From positions 276,599-340,598 of the forward strand of contig PIZR01000005.1 in assembly GCA_002835675.1 (NCBI GenBank): 64,000 nucleotides of DNA. Direction: 5' to 3'. Positions 30,505-40,133 of the stretch are shown here, piece after piece. Every line of letters begins with the position of its first letter. Positions within the stretch are counted from its first letter, which is position 1. The DNA is from Bacillus sp. BA3 (GTDB lineage: Bacteria > Bacillota > Bacilli > Bacillales > DSM-1321). A program made the position numbers and the translations under genes. The notes beneath the pieces are model-generated. The model had not been told where the DNA came from and did not search any database. It saw only the letters and a list, made by a program, of their open reading frames with translations.

Positions 30505-31635
30505 ATGGGCAATGAGTTATTGGATGCTCTCTATATTTTAGAAAACGAAAAAGGAATTTCCAGGGAGGTTTTGATCGACGCGATCGAATCTGCCCTTATA
30601 TCGGCATATCGCCGTAACTTTAACCAAGCACAAAATGTTCGTATCGACTTGAATCTTGGTAAAGGGACTATGCGTGTATTTGCCAGAAAAGACGTTGTTG
30701 ACGAAGTGTTCGATTCACGTCTGGAAATTTCTGTTGAAGAAGCAAGAGCAATTGATCCCAACTATCAGTTAGAGGATATTGTCGAAATGGAAGTAACACC
30801 TAAGGATTTCGGCCGTATTGCTGCACAAACAGCAAAACAAGTCGTCACTCAAAGGGTGCGTGAAGCGGAACGGGGCATCATTTATGCCGAATTCATCGAT
30901 CGTGAAGAGGATATCATGACTGGTATCGTTCAACGCCAGGATTCCCGATTCATTTATGTGAGCCTAGGTAAAATCGAAGCTTTGCTCCCGGTGAATGAGC
31001 AAATGCCGAATGAACAGTATAAGCCACATGATCGCATTAAAGTTTTCATCACTAAAGTTGAAAAGACTTCCAAGGGCCCGCAAATTTTTGTATCCCGTTC
31101 ACATCCTGGCCTTTTAAAACGTTTATTCGAAATCGAAGTGCCTGAAATTTTTGATGGAACAGTAGAAATTAAGTCAGTTGCCCGCGAAGCAGGCGACCGT
31201 TCAAAAATCTCCGTGCACTCCGATAACGAAGAAGTAGATCCAGTCGGTTCTTGTGTAGGCCAAAAAGGACAGCGTGTCCAGGCCATCGTCAATGAATTGA
31301 AAGGTGAAAAAATCGATATCGTTAAATGGTCGGAGAATCCGGTCATTTTCGTTGCGAATGCTTTAAGCCCTTCAAAAGTACTTGAAGTTATTGTTAAAGA
31401 AGAGGAAAAGGCGACGACTGTAATCGTTCCGGATTATCAACTTTCCCTGGCAATTGGTAAGCGTGGACAAAATGCCCGTTTAGCTGCCAAGCTTACAGGC
31501 TGGAAAATTGATATCAAGAGTGAAACGGAAGCCCGCGAAGCTGGTATTTATCCTGTGGAAGAACAGGAATTCCTTTTGAGCAGAGATAGTTATGTTACTG
31601 AAGAGGAAACAGATTTCGAAGAGGATAACGAGTAA
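30505..31635 (+). CDS. nusA: Transcription factor NusA
   Basis: 376 aa. Modulates RNA polymerase pausing, termination and antitermination. N-terminal polymerase-binding domain (1-125), S1 domain (about 133-200, [20 protein letters not shown]), then two KH domains (about 205-345) with [20 protein letters not shown] and [20 protein letters not shown]. It ends shortly after KH2 with an acidic tail and lacks the C-terminal AR repeats of proteobacterial NusA, as usual in Firmicutes. Shine-Dalgarno AAGGGGGAT. Confidence 0.97.
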   Translation: MGNELLDALYILENEKGISREVLIDAIESALISAYRRNFNQAQNVRIDLNLGKGTMRVFARKDVVDEVFDSRLEISVEEARAIDPNYQLEDIVEMEVTPKDFGRIAAQTAKQVVTQRVREAERGIIYAEFIDREEDIMTGIVQRQDSRFIYVSLGKIEALLPVNEQMPNEQYKPHDRIKVFITKVEKTSKGPQIFVSRSHPGLLKRLFEIEVPEIFDGTVEIKSVAREAGDRSKISVHSDNEEVDPVGSCVGQKGQRVQAIVNELKGEKIDIVKWSENPVIFVANALSPSKVLEVIVKEEEKATTVIVPDYQLSLAIGKRGQNARLAAKLTGWKIDIKSETEAREAGIYPVEEQEFLLSRDSYVTEEETDFEEDNE

Positions 31636-31651
31636 TTCGAGGTGAAAAAAG

Positions 31652-31927
31652 ATGAATAGCCGAAAAAAAATCCCGATGCGTAAATGTGTGGCTACAGGCG
31701 AAATGAAGCCGAAGAAAGAACTCATTCGCATCGTTCGATCTAAAGAAGGGGAAGTCAGCCTTGATCCTACCGGAAAGAAATCTGGAAGGGGAGCTTATTT
31801 GACTCTTGATCGGGATGTTATCGAGCTGGCCAAAAAGAAAAATGTGCTGGCTAATCACCTTAGTACCCAAATCGATTCTTCCCTTTATGAACAATTGCTT
31901 GAATTAGTGAATAAGGAGAAAAACTAA
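31652..31927 (+). CDS. ylxR: YlxR family (DUF448) RNA-binding protein
   Basis: 91 aa basic protein, found between nusA and infB in many Firmicutes. The family pattern is clear: [21 protein letters not shown] near the start, LIRIV, then the glycine-rich [11 protein letters not shown]. The known fold has a positively charged surface suited to RNA. Function is not settled; regulatory roles have been reported. It starts 16 nt after nusA and ends 4 nt before ylxQ. Confidence 0.92.
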   Translation: MNSRKKIPMRKCVATGEMKPKKELIRIVRSKEGEVSLDPTGKKSGRGAYLTLDRDVIELAKKKNVLANHLSTQIDSSLYEQLLELVNKEKN

Positions 31928-31931
31928 CACC

Positions 31932-32237
31932 ATGACCCAACAACAACAATGGATGTCTCTATTAGGTTTGGCCAATCGAGCACGCAAGCTAATTTCGGGT
32001 GAAGAATTAGTGGTTAAAGAGATTAGAAGCGGTAATGCCAAAGTTGTTATTTTATCCGCGGACGCTTCAAAAAACACTGAAAAAAAAATATCTGATAAGT
32101 GCGCATTTTATCAGGTTCCTTTAAAAAGAGTCGAAAGCAGGTCATTGCTCGGCCATGCGATAGGCAAGGATGCTAGAGTTGCCGTCGCAGTTCTGGATGA
32201 AGGTTTTGCACAAAAACTCCGAACGCTGCTCGATTAA
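31932..32237 (+). CDS. ylxQ: L7Ae-family RNA-binding protein YlxQ
   Basis: 101 aa, ribosomal L7Ae/L30e-like fold. In Bacillus it binds kink-turn RNA. Visible features: [22 protein letters not shown] at the N-terminus, [16 protein letters not shown], and the C-terminal [19 protein letters not shown]. Its last 20 codons lie before the infB Shine-Dalgarno; the gene is 19 nt from the infB start. Confidence 0.92.
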   Translation: MTQQQQWMSLLGLANRARKLISGEELVVKEIRSGNAKVVILSADASKNTEKKISDKCAFYQVPLKRVESRSLLGHAIGKDARVAVAVLDEGFAQKLRTLLD

Positions 32238-32256
32238 ATTTTACGGGGGTGAACGT

Positions 32257-34407
32257 ATGACAAAATTGCGTGTATATGAATATGCAAAACAAAAGAACGT
32301 TTCAAGCAAGGATGTAATAAATAAACTTAAAGAAATGAATATAGAGGTAACAAACCATATGACAGCATTAGACGATTCAACTGTAAATAAATTAAACGAT
32401 TCAATCAAACCTAAAAACGAAGATAAAAGCCAAGAACCAAAAGCTAACGCTACGGTTGCGAAGTACGAAGCTGAGGCGGATGAAAAGAGCACAGTCAATA
32501 AAGAAAAACTGAAGAAAAAACCACCAGTTAAACCTGTAGGGACGAAAAAACCAACAGGTCAGTTCAACAAAGGTCGCAATAACAAGAATAAAAATAATAA
32601 ACAAAGACAACAAGCGCCTCAGGCACCTGTAACAAAACGTAAAGAAAGGGAACTTCCTGAGAAAATTACGTTTTATGAGTCTTTGACGGTTATGGAACTT
32701 GGAAAAAAACTTCACCGTGAACCTTCTGAAATCATTAAAAAACTCTTTATGCTTGGTGTTATGGCAACAATCAACCAGACTTTGGATAAAGATGCAATTG
32801 AATTGATTTGTGCGGAATACGGTGTAGTGGCCGAAGAAGAGATTCGTATCGACCTAACAGACCTGGAATCACTTGTAACTGAGGACGCTTCTGAAGATTT
32901 GATTGAACGTCCGGCTGTCGTGACGATCATGGGTCACGTCGACCATGGTAAAACGACATTGCTTGATTCTATACGCCATACAAAAGTAACTGAAGGCGAA
33001 GCAGGCGGAATCACTCAGCATATCGGTGCTTATCAAGTTAAAGTTAACGATAAGAAAATAACATTCCTGGATACACCAGGCCATGCTGCGTTTACGACAA
33101 TGCGTGCCCGCGGTGCACAAGTTACCGATATCACCATCCTTGTCGTCGCTGCGGATGATGGCGTTATGCCTCAAACGATTGAAGCGATCAACCATGCTAA
33201 AGCGGCAGAAGTTCCAATCATCGTCGCTGTCAATAAGATGGATAAAGAAGCTGCCAATCCGGACCGTGTCATGCAAGAATTGACAGAGCACGGTTTAGTT
33301 TCTGAAGCATGGGGAGGAGATACGATCTTCGTACCAATTTCAGCTAAAAACGGTGAAGGCATCGACAGCTTGCTTGAAATGATTCTTCTTGTCAGTGAAG
33401 TGGAAGAGTATAAAGCTAATCCATCTCGTAAAGCAAATGGAACTGTCATCGAAGCACGTTTGGATAAAGGGCGCGGATCGGTTGCCACTTTGCTAGTTCA
33501 AAACGGAACGTTGAAAATCGGCGATCCGATTGTTATCGGTAATACATTCGGACGTGTCCGTGCTATGGTTAACGATCTTGGACGCCGTGTTAAGGATGCA
33601 GGTCCATCAACACCGGTTGAAATCACAGGATTGAACGAAGTGCCACAGGCCGGCGATCGTTTCATCGTCTTTGAAGATGAGAAAACGGCCCGTCAAGTTG
33701 GGGAAGTGCGTGCACAAAGGCAACTTGCTTCACAACGTAATGAAAAATCCCGTGTAACCCTGGATACATTGTTCGAACAAATGAAAGAAGGGGAAATTAA
33801 AGAATTGAACATCATTTTAAAGGCTGATGTTCAAGGTTCTGCGGAAGCAGTAGCCGCTTCCCTGAATAAAATAGAAGTGGAAGGCGCTAAAGTAAAAATC
33901 ATACACACTGGCGTCGGTGCTATCACAGAGTCTGACATCATCCTTGCTACAGCTTCGAATGCAATCGTCATCGGATTCAACGTCCGTCCTGACGTGAATG
34001 CGAAGCGTGCAGCTGAATCAGAAAATGTTGATGTCCGCCTTCACCGCATCATCTATAAAGCGATCGAAGAGATCGAGTCGGCTATGAAAGGGATGCTTGA
34101 CCCTGAATTCGAAGAAAAAATTATCGGTCAGGCTGAAGTCCGTACGACTTTCAAAGTATCCAAGGTTGGTACGATTGCCGGTTCTTACGTTACAGAAGGA
34201 AAAATCACTCGTGACAGCGGAATTCGCTTAATTCGTCAAGGTGTCGTCATTTTCGAAGGTGAAATTGATGCATTGAAACGCTTTAAAGATGATGTAAAAG
34301 AAGTGGCAACGAACTATGAGTGCGGTATTACGATTAAAAATTACAACGACCTTAAAGAAGGCGATGTAATTGAAGCGTATGTTATGGAAGAGATTGAACG
34401 TAAATGA
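32257..34407 (+). CDS. infB: Translation initiation factor IF-2
   Basis: 716 aa from ATG 32257, after ACGGGGGTGAACGT. IF-2 brings fMet-tRNA to the 30S subunit and promotes subunit joining. The N-terminal IF2_N domain ([20 protein letters not shown]) is followed by a short K/N/Q-rich linker. The GTPase has G1 GHVDHGKT at 226-233, DTPGHAAF and NKMDK. Domains II-IV complete the C-terminus. A reading frame reaching back to 32170 runs through ylxQ and is rejected. The stop overlaps the ylxP ATG (ATGA). Confidence 0.98.
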   Translation: MTKLRVYEYAKQKNVSSKDVINKLKEMNIEVTNHMTALDDSTVNKLNDSIKPKNEDKSQEPKANATVAKYEAEADEKSTVNKEKLKKKPPVKPVGTKKPTGQFNKGRNNKNKNNKQRQQAPQAPVTKRKERELPEKITFYESLTVMELGKKLHREPSEIIKKLFMLGVMATINQTLDKDAIELICAEYGVVAEEEIRIDLTDLESLVTEDASEDLIERPAVVTIMGHVDHGKTTLLDSIRHTKVTEGEAGGITQHIGAYQVKVNDKKITFLDTPGHAAFTTMRARGAQVTDITILVVAADDGVMPQTIEAINHAKAAEVPIIVAVNKMDKEAANPDRVMQELTEHGLVSEAWGGDTIFVPISAKNGEGIDSLLEMILLVSEVEEYKANPSRKANGTVIEARLDKGRGSVATLLVQNGTLKIGDPIVIGNTFGRVRAMVNDLGRRVKDAGPSTPVEITGLNEVPQAGDRFIVFEDEKTARQVGEVRAQRQLASQRNEKSRVTLDTLFEQMKEGEIKELNIILKADVQGSAEAVAASLNKIEVEGAKVKIIHTGVGAITESDIILATASNAIVIGFNVRPDVNAKRAAESENVDVRLHRIIYKAIEEIESAMKGMLDPEFEEKIIGQAEVRTTFKVSKVGTIAGSYVTEGKITRDSGIRLIRQGVVIFEGEIDALKRFKDDVKEVATNYECGITIKNYNDLKEGDVIEAYVMEEIERK

Positions 34408-34685
34408 TCGTTGGCTCTGTCCAATGTGAATGCATCATCCATGACACCCATTCTTTGAAAGAAAAACGGGCCGTGCTTCAGCGTGTCATGACACGGCTTA
34501 AGCAGAAGTTCAATATTTCTGTAGCAGAAACCGATTTTCAGGATTTATGGCAGCGGACAACGATTACTATCGTTACCGTAACATCCTCACGGAAGGCTAC
34601 TGAACGGGAACTTCAAAATGCCCTTAAATTTCTAGATTCTTTTCCGGAACTAGAGCGAACAATAACAGATATAGACTGGCTTTAG
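34404..34685 (+). CDS. ylxP: YlxP family (DUF503) protein
   Basis: 93 aa. Small ferredoxin-like-fold family, conserved between infB and rbfA. Recognised by [20 protein letters not shown] at the start and [17 protein letters not shown] in the middle. In B. subtilis YlxP is implicated in ribosome assembly or dimer formation; its role here is inferred only from the operon. ATG overlaps the infB stop. Confidence 0.9.
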   Translation: MIVGSVQCECIIHDTHSLKEKRAVLQRVMTRLKQKFNISVAETDFQDLWQRTTITIVTVTSSRKATERELQNALKFLDSFPELERTITDIDWL

Positions 34686-34702
34686 GCTATCGAGGTGATA
34701 TT

Positions 34703-35062
34703 ATGAGCCTTCGTTCAAATCGTGTTGGCGAACAAATGAAAAAAGAGCTGAGTGAAATTATCGGCCGAAAAATTAAAGATCCAAGAATCGGATTTGTTAC
34801 TGTGACGGATGTCGCGGTTACAGGTGATTTACAACAGGCAACAGTTTATATTTCCGTTTTGGGTGACCAGGAACAAAGGGAGAAAACCCTGCAAGGTCTA
34901 GCTAAGGCGAAAGGATTCATGCGTTCAGAAATTGGGCAGCGGATCCGCCTTCGCAAAACCCCTGAGCTGTTTTTTGAATTTGATGAATCGGTCGATTATG
35001 GTAATCGTATCGAGTCGTTGATTTCCCAAATCAATAAACCGGCTGAAAAAGACGAGGAATAA
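34703..35062 (+). CDS. rbfA: Ribosome-binding factor A
   Basis: 119 aa KH-fold factor for 30S maturation and cold growth. Signatures: [16 protein letters not shown] at the start, [20 protein letters not shown] at 31-50, and the C-terminal [28 protein letters not shown] precedes ATG. A strong terminator follows, closing the operon. Confidence 0.96.
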   Translation: MSLRSNRVGEQMKKELSEIIGRKIKDPRIGFVTVTDVAVTGDLQQATVYISVLGDQEQREKTLQGLAKAKGFMRSEIGQRIRLRKTPELFFEFDESVDYGNRIESLISQINKPAEKDEE

Positions 35063-35076
35063 GCAAGCAGTAAAAG

Positions 35077-35128
35077 GAGGCCGACTCAATAAGTGCTTTG
35101 CACTTCTTGAAGTCGGTCTCTTTTTTTT
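35077..35128 (+). terminator. Strong intrinsic terminator after rbfA
   Basis: GAGGCCGACT (35077-35086) pairs with AGTCGGTCTC (35111-35120, one G-U pair); an inner AGTG/CACT helix caps the stem. Eight T follow at 35121-35128. Confidence 0.92.
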
Positions 35129-35231
35129 GAAAAATGGATATGTAAAAAAGCGAAAAACACCTATCGAAATTGGAATTCATTTTACTTTATGATAGTAATT
35201 TAGGGTGTTTTATAAATGATGAGGTGAAAGC

Positions 35232-36152
35232 GTGAACGGTATTCTTCCATTATGGAAACCCAAGGGATTGACATCCCATGATTGTGTTTTTAAATTAAGA
35301 AAGATCCTAAAGACTAAAAAGGTTGGGCACACAGGTACTTTAGATCCTGATGTAACAGGGGTTTTACCTATTTGTATTGGCAGGGCAACCAAGATAGCCG
35401 AATATTTGACAGAAGCCGGTAAAGCGTATGAAGGGGAAGTGACCCTTGGTTTTTCCACGACAACTGAAGACGCAAGCGGTGAAAAAGTGGAAGAGAAAAA
35501 GGTTGATCAAGTGATTCAGCGTAAACGGATTCTGGAAGTGCTGGAATCACTGACTGGAAAGATTGAACAGACGCCGCCAATGTATTCAGCAGTAAAGGTA
35601 AACGGGAAGAAGTTATATGAATATGCCCGTGCAGGGGTGGAAGTGGAGAGGCCGACAAGGGAGGTCACCATTTATGATATTAGTCTTCTCGATGATCGTT
35701 CTGAATTTAAAGGGGAAACCATCTCTTTTCGGTTTCGCGTCAAATGCAGCAAAGGAACGTATATTCGGACGCTTGCAGTCATGATGGGTGAAGAATTGGG
35801 TTTTCCTGCCCATATGTCAGACTTGACACGTATTGAATCAGCGGGTTTTAAGCAGGAGGATTGTTTCACATTTGCTGAAGTGGAAGACTTCATGGAAAGT
35901 GGACAAACGGATAAATTTCTGCTGCCTTTGGAACGGGGATTATTTCATTTGCCCAAATTTCAGATTAGTGATAAAGTAGCAAAGAAAGTACTTAACGGTG
36001 CGGTATTGGAACAAACAAAGGATGTTGTTGTTGATAAAGGGATGCCTTTTGTTATGGTCGACCCAGCAGATAAGGCCATTGCCATTTATCAAATACATCC
36101 GACAAAAGAGGGATTAATTAAACCTGTAAAAGTATTGGCACAAGAATTATAG
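35232..36152 (+). CDS. truB: tRNA pseudouridine-55 synthase
   Basis: 306 aa, GTG start after GATGAGGTGAAA. Forms pseudouridine 55 in the T-loop. Catalytic D38 lies in VGHTGTLDPDVTGVLPI. Other family segments are GLTSHDCV near the N-terminus, QTPPMYSAVKVNGKKLYEYA, and RVKCSKGTYIRTLA. A weak PUA-like C-terminal region follows. ribF begins 33 nt downstream, a conserved pairing. Confidence 0.97.
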   Translation: MNGILPLWKPKGLTSHDCVFKLRKILKTKKVGHTGTLDPDVTGVLPICIGRATKIAEYLTEAGKAYEGEVTLGFSTTTEDASGEKVEEKKVDQVIQRKRILEVLESLTGKIEQTPPMYSAVKVNGKKLYEYARAGVEVERPTREVTIYDISLLDDRSEFKGETISFRFRVKCSKGTYIRTLAVMMGEELGFPAHMSDLTRIESAGFKQEDCFTFAEVEDFMESGQTDKFLLPLERGLFHLPKFQISDKVAKKVLNGAVLEQTKDVVVDKGMPFVMVDPADKAIAIYQIHPTKEGLIKPVKVLAQEL

Positions 36153-36185
36153 ACCGTTTTACCGTCGGAAAGAGGAGATTGAAAG

Positions 36186-37136
36186 GTGAAAGTGATCGCA
36201 ATAGAGCATCCTCATCAATTTAATTCGGATGATTTTCCCGAGCTTGTAATGGCGCTTGGATTTTTTGATGGTATACATAAAGGTCATCAGATTGTTATTC
36301 AGACCGCCAAGCAAAAAGCCGATGAAATGAATCTTAAGTCAGCAGTAATGACATTTGACCCGCATCCTTCTGCAGTACTGGGTAGGAAAACGGAAAATAT
36401 CCGCTATATCACTCCACTTGAAGATAAGGTGGATATCATAGAGTCGATGGAGATAGATTATTTATTCATTGTCCATTTCAGCAAGGAATTTGCTTCGGTT
36501 CTGCCGCAGCGGTTCGTTGACGAATACATTGCCGGGCTGAATGTCCGTCACGTAGTTGCAGGCTTTGATTATTCCTACGGTCGCTATGGTCAAGGATCGA
36601 TGGAAGATTTGCCTGTTTATGCACAGGGCAGATTTTCACAGACAGTCGTCGCAAAACAGACAATTGAAGATGAAAAGGTTAGCTCGACGAGAATCAGGGA
36701 AACTCTCGGTAACGGTAGCTTTACCGACTTTTATCATTTGGCTGGCCGCCGCTATTTAACGAAAGGTCATGTCGTTCACGGTGAAAAGCGGGGTAGGAAA
36801 TTGGGTTTCCCCACCGCTAATATTGATGTGGGTGATGATTATATTTTTCCTGCTGCCGGCGTATATGCCGTCAGGATCAAAATAAGCGGTAAATGGTATA
36901 AAGGGGTTTGCAATGTCGGTTACAAACCTACATTCCACGAAGAAAAACCTAAATATCCGACTGTAGAGGTTCATGCCTTGGAGTTCTCGGGAGATATTTA
37001 TGGCAACCAAGTCTCGGTTGAGTGGCATATAAGACTTCGGAGTGAGCAGAAATTTTCCGGGCTTGAAGCATTGGTCGCTCAGATCGAAACGGATAAGCAA
37101 AATGCCATAGCCTATTTTGCAAAGCTTGAAGGATAA
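36186..37136 (+). CDS. ribF: Bifunctional riboflavin kinase / FAD synthetase
   Basis: 316 aa, GTG start after AGGAGATTGAAAGG (named ribC in B. subtilis). Converts riboflavin to FMN and FMN to FAD. The N-terminal nucleotidyltransferase domain has LGFFDGIHKGHQIV at 26-39 and VSSTRIRE near 172. The C-terminal flavokinase (about 185-310) has GHVVHGEKRGRKLGFPTANI and the NVGYKPTF loop. No terminator follows; the next promoter belongs to rpsO. Confidence 0.97.
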   Translation: MKVIAIEHPHQFNSDDFPELVMALGFFDGIHKGHQIVIQTAKQKADEMNLKSAVMTFDPHPSAVLGRKTENIRYITPLEDKVDIIESMEIDYLFIVHFSKEFASVLPQRFVDEYIAGLNVRHVVAGFDYSYGRYGQGSMEDLPVYAQGRFSQTVVAKQTIEDEKVSSTRIRETLGNGSFTDFYHLAGRRYLTKGHVVHGEKRGRKLGFPTANIDVGDDYIFPAAGVYAVRIKISGKWYKGVCNVGYKPTFHEEKPKYPTVEVHALEFSGDIYGNQVSVEWHIRLRSEQKFSGLEALVAQIETDKQNAIAYFAKLEG

Positions 37137-37146
37137 AAGACAAGAC

Positions 37147-37175
37147 TTGCAATTTTAATGAAAAACATGTATTCT
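37147..37175 (+). promoter_or_regulatory. Sigma-A promoter for rpsO
   Basis: TTGCAA (37147-37152), 17-nt spacer, TATTCT (37170-37175), about 95 nt before the rpsO start. Confidence 0.5.
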
Positions 37176-37181
37176 ATTGTA

Positions 37182-37271
37182 TGTATGAAAATAACCATTG
37201 CTTGGCTAGTCGAGACTCCGACGCTGGCTCGGTAATAGGTGATTTTACAGAATTTTAGGAGGAATAATAAC
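37182..37271 (+). promoter_or_regulatory. rpsO leader, probable S15 autoregulatory structure
   Basis: CCATTGC (37195-37201) pairs with GTAATAGG (37232-37239, one bulged A), enclosing AGT/ACT and GC-rich inner segments. A multi-helix junction just upstream of TTAGGAGG resembles the S15-binding leaders described for Bacillus/Geobacillus rpsO. Assigned by position and hand-folding only. Confidence 0.5.
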
Positions 37272-37541
37272 ATGGCAATTACACAAGTACGCAAAAACGA
37301 ACTTATCGCAGAATTCAGAACTCACGATACTGACACTGGGTCTCCAGAAGTTCAAATCGCAGTATTAACAGAAGAAATCAACAACTTGAACGGTCACTTA
37401 CGCACACACAAAAAAGACCACCATTCACGTCGCGGTCTTCTAAAAATGGTAGGTAAACGTCGTAATCTTTTAACTTACCTACGTAACAAAGACGTTACTC
37501 GTTACCGTACACTAATTAACAAATTAGGTCTACGTAGATAA
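37272..37541 (+). CDS. rpsO: 30S ribosomal protein S15
   Basis: 89 aa from ATG 37272, behind TTAGGAGG (37256-37262). Primary binder of 16S rRNA helices 20-22 in the 30S platform. Sequence is typical: [39 protein letters not shown], and [13 protein letters not shown] at the end. Codon use shows high expression bias. Followed by its own terminator, then pnp. Confidence 0.98.
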   Translation: MAITQVRKNELIAEFRTHDTDTGSPEVQIAVLTEEINNLNGHLRTHKKDHHSRRGLLKMVGKRRNLLTYLRNKDVTRYRTLINKLGLRR

Positions 37542-37554
37542 TTTTTTCAGGAAG

Positions 37555-37577
37555 GCGGGAAATTTCCCGCTTTTTTG
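37555..37577 (+). terminator. Intrinsic terminator after rpsO
   Basis: Palindrome GCGGGAAATTTCCCGC (37555-37570) followed by six T (37571-37576). Confidence 0.9.
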
Positions 37578-37860
37578 ATGTTAATCAAATGATTTGGACG
37601 TATTCTACTTAAGGCTGGGCCTTCGTCCTTGGGACTCGGCAGGAGCCGGGTCCTTTTCCATTTATAAATGATCGGGATATACATAATCAAATGAATGAAA
37701 TTTTTATTCATTTTACTGTTAATGCTTGTTTTTTTCGTGCATAATAGGAATAGTTTGGTTTTAACTCGAGTTCAGTTACTTTTCACATATAAATGATTTA
37801 TCCAATACAGGTTTAGGTAAACTAAGCCTCTAAGTGAAGATTCAGAGAGGGGTTTAATAA
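37578..37860 (+). other. rpsO-pnp spacer with a second terminator-like hairpin
   Basis: Non-coding. A GC-rich hairpin GGACTCGGC (37632-37640), AGGA, GCCGGGTCC (37645-37653), with TTTTCC after it, looks like a second terminator or an attenuator. A weaker AT-rich stem AAATGAAT/ATTCATTT spans 37689-37713. I found no convincing sigma-A promoter for pnp. The pnp Shine-Dalgarno (AGAGAGGGG) ends the spacer. Confidence 0.5.
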
Positions 37861-39978
37861 ATGGGACAGGAAAAACATACGTATTCATTTGACTGGGCCG
37901 GCCGTAATGTAACGGTAGAGATAGGGCAATTGGCCAAACAAGCGAACGGGGCAGTTTTAGTCCGTTATGGAGAAACTGCTGTATTAAGTACAGCGACGGC
38001 TTCAAAGGAACCTAGAAATGTCGACTTTTTCCCTTTAACAGTCAACTACGAAGAAAGACTATATGCAGTCGGTAAAATTCCGGGAGGCTTCATTAAACGT
38101 GAAGGACGACCGAGTGAAAGGGCAATTCTTGCAAGCCGCTTGATTGACCGTCCAATCCGTCCGCTTTTCGCCGATGGCTTCAGGAATGATGTTCAGATCA
38201 TCAGCATGGTCATGAGTGTCGATCAGGATTGTTCTACGGAAATGGCAGCTATGCTAGGTTCTTCACTTGCACTTTCAGTTTCCGATATTCCGTTTGAAGG
38301 TCCAATTGCCGGAGTTGTAGTGGGGAGGATCAATAATGAATTCATTATTAACCCTACTGTCGACCAACTAGCTAAAAGTGACATCAATCTGACGGTTGCC
38401 GGCACTAAAGATGCTATCAACATGGTTGAAGCCGGAGCAAATGAAGTACCAGAGGAAACGATGCTTGAAGCAATCATGTTTGGACATGATGAAATCAAGA
38501 AGATCATTGCATTCCAAGAGAAAATCGTTGCTGAAATCGGCAAGGAAAAAATGCAGGTCACTTTATATCAAGTGGATGCAGAACTGGAAGCAGAAGTGAA
38601 AGGCTTATGTGAAGCAGACTTGAACAAAGCTGTACAAGTTCAGGAAAAGCATGCTCGTGAAGACGCGATCAAAGAAGTAAAAGATCGTGTATTGGGTCAT
38701 TATGAGGAAGAAACTGATGAAGATAAATTAAAGCAAATCAAAGAAATCCTGAATAAATTGGTCAAATCCGAAGTCCGCCGTTTAATCACGGAAGAAAAAG
38801 TGCGTCCGGATGGCCGTAATCCTGACGAAATCAGACCATTATCATCAGAAGTTACGATTCTGCCTCGTACACATGGTTCCGGATTGTTCACACGCGGACA
38901 AACCCAAGCTCTATCCATCTGTACATTAGGTGCGCTTGGTGATGTGCAGATTCTGGACGGACTTGGAACCGAAGAGTCAAAACGTTTTATGCACCACTAT
39001 AACTTCCCGCATTTCAGTGTCGGTGAAACTGGCCCTATCCGTGGGGCAGGACGCCGTGAAATCGGTCATGGTGCACTTGGTGAAAGGGCATTGGAGCCTG
39101 TTATTCCAAACGATAAAGACTTCCCTTATACAATCAGACTTGTTTCTGAAGTGCTTGAATCAAACGGTTCAACATCACAAGCAAGTATTTGTGCAAGCAC
39201 GTTGGCAATGATGGATGCTGGCGTTCCATTGAAGGCTCCAGTTGCCGGTATTGCCATGGGTCTTGTCAAATCAGGTGAGCACTATACAATCTTAACGGAT
39301 ATTCAAGGCATGGAAGACCATCTGGGAGACATGGACTTTAAAGTCGCAGGTACCTCAAAAGGTGTTACTGCACTGCAAATGGATATTAAGATTGAGGGTC
39401 TTTCAAGAGAGATCCTTGAAGAAGCTTTACTTCAAGCCAAACATGGCCGGATGCATATTTTGGAATCAATGATGTCAACAATCAATCAACCGCGTGAGCA
39501 GTTATCCAAATATGCTCCAAAAATCGTTACAATGTCCATAAATCCGGATAAGATCCGTGATGTGATTGGACCGAGCGGAAAACATATCAACAAAATCATT
39601 GAAGAAACTGGCGTGAAAATCGACATCGAACAAGATGGAACGGTATTCATATCTTCTACTGATGAACCAATGATTCAAAAAGCGAAGAAAATCATTGAGG
39701 ATATCGTACGTGAAGTCGTAGTGGGCGAACTATACTTAGGTAAAGTTAAACGTATCGAAAAGTTCGGTGCCTTCGTTGAAATCTTCAACGGTAAAGACGG
39801 TTTGGTACATATTTCTGAACTGGCTGAAGAAAGAGTCGGAAAAGTGGAAGATGTCGTTTCACTTGGCGATGAATTATTGGTCAAAGTTACTGAGATCGAT
39901 AAGCAAGGAAGGGTAAACCTTTCCCGTAAAGCGGTCTTGAAAGAGCAAAAAGAGGCAGCCAACCCTTCTCAATCGTAA
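37861..39978 (+). CDS. pnp: Polynucleotide phosphorylase
   Basis: 705 aa, identical in length to B. subtilis PnpA. Trimeric phosphorolytic 3'-5' exoribonuclease in mRNA turnover. Two RNase PH-like domains (about 10-225 and 315-540) flank an alpha-helical linker. KH (about 553-612; [16 protein letters not shown]) and S1 (about 622-690; [21 protein letters not shown]) RNA-binding domains follow. Active-site region [14 protein letters not shown] is present. Confidence 0.98.
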   Translation: MGQEKHTYSFDWAGRNVTVEIGQLAKQANGAVLVRYGETAVLSTATASKEPRNVDFFPLTVNYEERLYAVGKIPGGFIKREGRPSERAILASRLIDRPIRPLFADGFRNDVQIISMVMSVDQDCSTEMAAMLGSSLALSVSDIPFEGPIAGVVVGRINNEFIINPTVDQLAKSDINLTVAGTKDAINMVEAGANEVPEETMLEAIMFGHDEIKKIIAFQEKIVAEIGKEKMQVTLYQVDAELEAEVKGLCEADLNKAVQVQEKHAREDAIKEVKDRVLGHYEEETDEDKLKQIKEILNKLVKSEVRRLITEEKVRPDGRNPDEIRPLSSEVTILPRTHGSGLFTRGQTQALSICTLGALGDVQILDGLGTEESKRFMHHYNFPHFSVGETGPIRGAGRREIGHGALGERALEPVIPNDKDFPYTIRLVSEVLESNGSTSQASICASTLAMMDAGVPLKAPVAGIAMGLVKSGEHYTILTDIQGMEDHLGDMDFKVAGTSKGVTALQMDIKIEGLSREILEEALLQAKHGRMHILESMMSTINQPREQLSKYAPKIVTMSINPDKIRDVIGPSGKHINKIIEETGVKIDIEQDGTVFISSTDEPMIQKAKKIIEDIVREVVVGELYLGKVKRIEKFGAFVEIFNGKDGLVHISELAEERVGKVEDVVSLGDELLVKVTEIDKQGRVNLSRKAVLKEQKEAANPSQS

Positions 39979-39994
39979 TGAAAAATGAAATCCG

Positions 39995-40029
39995 GCATGC
40001 GGTTCCTTGTGAATCTGCATGCTTTTTTT
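39995..40029 (+). terminator. Intrinsic terminator after pnp
   Basis: GCATGC (39995-40000) and GCATGC (40017-40022) pair, extended inward by GG-TTC/GAA-TC; seven T follow (40023-40029). Confidence 0.8.
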
Positions 40030-40099
40030 GTTTAAAGTATGGGAATATCCATAGTGTGAATGGCGTTAAAAGGATGTCAAGTTCTACCTTGTCCGTTTT

Positions 40100-40121
40100 C
40101 TTCATACATTTTGGTATGAAG
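40100..40121 (+). other. Hairpin abutting the ylxY ribosome site
   Basis: CTTCATAC (40100-40107), six-base loop, GTATGAAG (40114-40121); the last base begins the GGGGG Shine-Dalgarno. The left arm also contains CATACATT (40103-40110), which matches a sigma-E-type -10, but no matching -35 was found. Confidence 0.4.
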
Positions 40122-40133
40122 GGGGCGTAAAAA

